In this document: positions 58,501-64,000 of the stretch, piece after piece
Numbering within the stretch: the stretch's first letter is position 1
Layout of the letters: each line of letters starts with the position of its first letter
Source: Campylorhamphus procurvoides
Taxonomy: Eukaryota > Chordata > Aves > Passeriformes > Dendrocolaptidae
NCBI GenBank assembly: GCA_013396655.1
Contig: WBMV01004761.1
Location: 1,558,088-1,622,087, forward strand
Reading direction: 5' to 3'
Length of the DNA: 64,000 bases
Translations under genes and position numbers: made by a program
The notes under the pieces: generated by a model
Told to the model about the DNA's origin: nothing
Database searches by the model: none
What the model saw: the letters and a program-made list of their open reading frames with translations, nothing else

Positions 58501-61500
58501 ACCTACTGACGGTCGCACTTGTCCCTCATGTGTACGTCGTCAGAATTACTTTTGTTCTTAAAAAGGTTTTATTTGCCCCAGCCATTCTTCCCACTCCCCA
58601 AAATGAAAAATTGAGACATTTGCCTCACCGCTTTTGCATTTTAAAGGACCTTTCTACAGACCTGTGGGTTCTCTATATGCTCCTTTTGAAATACATCTCA
58701 CCTCAGCGTTTGCAAAAGCACTTTCTACAAAAGCTGATATCAATTTACACATGAACACAGCTGGAGCCACAGCAGCAAGCTTGCACTTGCTTTCAATTCT
58801 CATATATTGTACTTGGTTGCAAAGTGCCTGTTCTTTTTCCTCAAAAGCTGTAGATGCTTTAAACACATCTCCAGCGAACTTCTGGCAGTCTCTGAAACTC
58901 TAATGCTGCTGAGTTTTGTCCATCATGTGTGCACAGACAGACTACAAGGAAATATGGAATACACATTAAAAGAATACATAACCTATTGGACATGTAACAT
59001 TCAATAGCTCTGACTTAAAATAAACCTTATGAAGCAGAGTTGGTGGTAAGTTTGTGTGTCTAAATAGTTAAGGAAGACTCATTTCCTTCCTCTTGTCTTC
59101 TTTTGGCTCTAATAAGGAAAATGGTCCATATTTAAAACAAAATGTGGCAGTTACAACTGAAATATGACTTTGTGCTGACAAACATACTTAAAAGGTGTCA
59201 AACTGTGATTACACTTATTTAGCTGCAAATTTCTGTCTACAGAACAATTTAAATGTTCTCAGTCCAGGTCTGTTTTTTTAGCCTAAACAAGCTGGAAATG
59301 TTGCCCTCTCCAAAACAAACTTTTTTTTTCCTAAATTTTATCCACCTTAAAGAATTTCAAAATAAGCAGCTATTTGTCCTATTTCTGGTTTTAGTCAAAC
59401 CCCAAACCAACATAGTTATATTGTGGAATGTTGTAACTGAAGATACTAAATTTTCTTTGTCTTTATTAAGTTGAACACAGCATACTAATCTTCAGTTGCA
59501 GGGATACAAACCAGAACTGGAGGACCCAGAAATTGCTGATGCCTGTGTAAATCAAAATTGGCAAGGTCTGCAGAGGTCTAGCTTTTGGGTTTGCTCCAAA
59601 ACTAATAACATTGCAAAACAAACTTCTTAGCTAGGAATCCTAAAGATGCTCAAAGAATTAAACATTTAGAGGCTGTGCAAATATTTACTTATGATTATTA
59701 TTGTGGTACTTTCAGATCCAGGCCTCCAAACACTTAATAGATGTACTTAACTTTAGTGGGAGTACTTCCACTGAGTTAGTAGAAATATTCATAGGCTTAC
59801 AGTTAGACACAGATGTGTTTGCTGGGCTGGAACTTTTATATTTTAAATGATTGGTATACAATTCACCTTTCAACTGTGGCTTTAAAGTTCATTTCATAAT
59901 GGGACTCCTGGGGAAACAAGTTTAGGAATAATATATGGTCCTGGAAAAATTCTGAGTTCATAAATAATATGATAGAGGATATTTTCAAACTTTGGAATAA
60001 CTTTTCCATTGAAGCAGGTTTAAACGCTGTTTGAAAGAAACATAAAGCTTGATTTAGACTTTGGAATATATTGCCAGAGAGAAGAGAGTGCACATTTAGA
60101 TTTTTATGAATTAGCTTTTACTGAATTATCTTATTTACTGCAATCCCATTTGCATTTGCAAAGGGCTTATTTTACAGATCACAAGAAGGGAAAGGACAAT
60201 TCATGCCTAAAGTGGATCTTCACATCCTGTGAAAATGCTTGCTATATTTCTTGAATCTGAAATTTGGTCGTGCTCACGTGCTATACAAGTAAGAGAGTTC
60301 AGTATGTTTGGGTCCAAATTATCCTTGCTTTTTGCCCTTTATATTGTTAGCAACACTGAAAGAAAGTCTGTAGAACTCCATCAGGTCACAGTGCCACCTG
60401 GTCTGATGGCCATGACCAAATGTGGCGCAGAGCACACTTCTCTGCCAAAACAAAGCACTGCTCATAAACCTGTGAGGAATGGGAAAGAGTGAGGGGGCAA
60501 AATCCCCCCACTGAGCTGTATGTGAAAGCAGGATCTGATCTCGAGCATGCAGTGCAGTGCTGAAAGCTGAAGGAGGTGCCTGAGAAAGAGCAAAACCACA
60601 GGAAAATGACAGCAAAGCCCTCTTTTACAGGACAGAGAATCATAGGCCAGCTGAGAGGGAGAGCAAAGCACTGGGATGTAGAAGCATTTGGGAAGACAGG
60701 ATGCGGTACTAACAGTAAGTCATCTTTTTGGATAAGGTTGGGTGCTTTTTCTTTTTTTCTCAGATGGTTTCAAGTTTTAGGCCACAATTAAATTTACACT
60801 TTTAGGATTTTTCTATGTGGCCAAGTGGAACACCCTTGTCTAGTTCCACACAGTACTAACAAGACTGAAATCTTACACCCAAGAAATTTTTTTTGCCCAC
60901 TTGAGAAAGTACTTGTGGAAAAGCCATAAAATGTAAGAAGACAAAAAAAGAAAAGGTACATTTTTAGAAAGGCAGAAATGCAAAAATCTTTAAGACCAAA
61001 GGAGACCTTCTCCATAGGTTTCATTAAGCAATCCTGAGAATACTGCATAAAAAGATGATCATTTTCCACCATATCCTCTGAGACTACACAATAAGGACCA
61101 CTGGCATATGCAATCTAATAAAAACAGCAGAGGTGTTTTAATGCAGCCAATTCCTCGTGTTTAGGAGGTAAGGTTTTCTAATGTAAGATTCAGAACAAAC
61201 AAAAATACCAGATGGTATAAACAGAATAAAATTTCTGTGTTTGCCTAGGGAAGAACTGCCTGTGCAATATCATGAGGTGACCGTAAAACTTTTCCATGAG
61301 GACCTCTTTCAAAGCTCAAGAAGCACTCTGAGATCAGAAAAAATAAGTTTAAAGGGGGTTAAATGCCATGCAATGCTTAGGAAATTACAGACAGTGCGGT
61401 CTAAATTAAACCAAACACTTCTCCAGTCTCTGAGGTGCCACTAAATGGTGTGAAGATTGTTTAAAGCTACCTTGCTTGTCAAAACACCAAATGTTGTACA

Positions 61501-64000
61501 GCTAGTTTCTTATGCGGTGAGTATATTTCTTGGCCACATATCTGAGAGACAAAGGGACTGGACTCTGCATTGACATAGATCCACTGAACAAGCTCCTACC
61601 TTCCTCCAAGCCATTTCACCAACGGGATGCAAATTTCCTCATGAATCTACTCCCAACGTAGTCACTTGATTCATCAAATCTCTGCATGCTGCATTCAGTA
61701 TCGTTCTTCCTAGGAGAGAATGAGTAAGGTCATTCTCTAGGATTTATAAAACTGAAATCTAAACATGGTTTCTCTTTTAGTATACATGTCCATCTTGTAT
61801 CAGTAGTTTTGTGACTCCCATAACAGAGTTTGTAGGATTTATCGGCTCTCTATCTAACAGATATGTATAAATATATATATATGTCTGTATTCACAAGTAC
61901 TTTGAAGTTCCCACTATTTAATAAATTATTACTGGAAGATACTTATTTCCCTCTCTTGAAGTGATGTACAGTTAAAGAGCTATAATTTTATATCATCTTT
62001 GCGTATATTAATGATTTGATCCACATACACACCTTTTTTGTTATCATTGGTTAACCCTCATTCCAGGTGTAATGCCAATGAAATCTGTAAAGTTCCATCA
62101 TTGATAAAGTCACCCCAATAATCTTTTGTTTTCACGCTCTTGCTGTTGTGAAAACTCCCAAATGAGAGAGCAAGTATATTTTTGACTGTGTCTATATTAG
62201 CAATCAGCGCAATAGAACTGGATCTGCAGAATGAAACACTGCAGAGTGCCCAACCTCAATACTGTGTGTTTCACACCCAGCACCAGTGTCATCCCATGGC
62301 CCGAATGTTCATTAGCAGCTCAAAGGCATTAGATGTGCTCTTGGGGAAACTCCTACCACAGCTTAATCCAGAAGGATGCCATTTTGCATGCTCCGTAGCT
62401 TCTCCATGAAGCAAACCCAAGAGCACAAGCAGGGGCTGTGAGGAGATTCATTTCATGGGTGCAATCCTGATTGGCACTGAAGTGCCAAAGTAGATGAACC
62501 TTCATGTTTAGAGAAGCAAGAGACTAGGATTAACCAATTAGTACCTTTGCAGCATTTTATGAAAGAGAGGTCTGAGACAGATCTGTGTCAGCTAATTGCA
62601 CCTAAAGGTACAGTGATTCCACTTGGGGTCCCAACAACATGGTGCTGTCCCTGAGCTCATTAACTCACCATTCTCTTTAGTGCTCATTCTCTAACTAGTT
62701 TATCCATTCTTCTCTCAGCAATCTGTGTGCTGCCATGGGGTCTGGGCTGACATGCCCTTAAGCAACCACTGAATGGCTATTACTGCCAGAATAACAGTTT
62801 TATCCAATATGTAAGTGGAAGAATCAGGTTCTAAGGGAGATAGCACTGATGTTTCTCTTGTGCAGGAGTGTGTGCTCCGATCATCAGCTGAACCCAGATC
62901 TGACTCCAACTCTTATCTTTAAACACAAAATCATCTTTCTCTTTAGTGCAAGCAGAGTGAATTGCGAGTGATCATAGTCATGCCTAATATACTTAATGCA
63001 GTCCTGTAATTCAACTTTTACTTTCCAGTTACTACAAAATTCACAAGAGATGAAGTTATGGACAACAATCACAAAATAAATTAGAAGCTGCTTAACAAAT
63101 TATTCTTGTATTTAGTAAAGCTTGAGATGCCAGAATACTTTGGTATTACTTTCCTTTGCTTTTATTTGCTTCAAGGTGTTTGAAAGGTTATTATGTTAAA
63201 CATAATAGAAAAGCAGAGTTTGTAGATATAGGCAATATTTTACATTAAATCAGCTGATTATTTTACATTAGACCATACAGAAAAAAAGGATAACCTTTGG
63301 GATCAGACTGTCTTCTCTAGGTCACTCCAAGCCTTGTTTTGAGCCCTACACTTTGTTTTCCATGGCATTATAGCATTTTTTAACAGAAGCAGAAGAGACT
63401 TGATACAGATTTCATGGGTGAAATTCTTAGTAAGAGATACTTAATTTGAGTCACCAATAGATATTGCTTAGTGCCCTTATTTTCAGTGAAAGACAAATAT
63501 TGATGATTCTGCTAAGGTTTTCATTATCTCTGACTGCACTGCATACTGATTTAGGAACCCAGTTCCACCAAAGAACCCAGGGAAAATAAAAGTCCTCTCA
63601 AGGCTATGACAATATAAAGGGTTAATGCAAACCTTGTGACTGACAGACCAATGCATGAATTAGAGTAAATGGAGATATATTAATCCTTGGCAGAACAGAT
63701 TAGTTTCAGATGATCTTACCTTAAAGAAGCCATGACTAATAGGAAAACAGTTCAGATCAAGGCATGATTTTTTTTTTTAACATGGACAGTGACATCTGCA
63801 TGTATGTGACTTTTTGAAGAAGAAGCAGAGAAGCAAGGTAAAGAAAATTAGAAAGAAGAAGGAGGAGGAAAGCAAAGGTGAAGATAAAGGAGTATCCTGC
63901 TATGCCAGTGAGATCAGATACAAAGCCATCATGTTTCCTGATTAAGGATTTAAAAATCCCCACTGTTGACTATGGTAAAAGGCTGCAATATGATTCTAAT
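49524..64000. other. Intergenic sequence
   Basis: More than 14 kb of AT-rich sequence in which I recognise no exon, RNA gene or repeat family. A short alternating AT run lies at 61,868-61,884. Open frames are all short and without recognisable products. Confidence 0.5.

Overview
The window looks like nuclear DNA of a songbird (order Passeriformes). CR1 non-LTR retrotransposon remnants lie on both strands. One SINE with a tRNA-Ile-like head and a CR1-like tail matches the TguSINE1 family known from passerines. Two vertebrate genes have introns and match single-copy genes that are neighbours in other vertebrates. Nothing bacterial, no CRISPR array, no operon and no intact virus was seen.

Layout. 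Positions 1-6457 are the start of intron 1 of BIRC6 (minus strand). The BIRC6 first coding exon ends at 6458 and can be read up to about 6658, where a GGGGCC-type repeat meets an ambiguous base and the sequence turns abruptly AT-rich. About 6,660-10,015 is the short space between the two genes and should include the 3' UTR of YIPF4. YIPF4 (minus strand) occupies 10,016-19,810 as five coding exons with clean splice sites. They supply residue 27 to the C-terminus of a 244-residue protein. Its first coding exon is not visible and most likely sits in the 323-base assembly gap at 23,098-23,420, inside a CpG-rich island. YIPF4 and BIRC6 are head-to-tail on one strand, as in mammals.

From about 23.5 kb to 64 kb no host exon could be recognised. 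This stretch holds a minus-strand CR1 copy (about 24.07-24.50 kb), decayed LINE reverse-transcriptase remnants (27.5 and 40.1-41.2 kb), the SINE (45.8 kb), two abutting perfect palindromes (47.66 kb), a 344-base almost pure pyrimidine tract with a 42-base higher-order repeat (49.2-49.5 kb), and unremarkable AT-rich sequence. No new biological system was found. The points most worth checking are the broken 5' ends of both genes at GC-rich gaps, the higher-order pyrimidine satellite, the lineage-marking SINE, and the long gene-free flank where mammals carry NLRC4 and SLC30A6.
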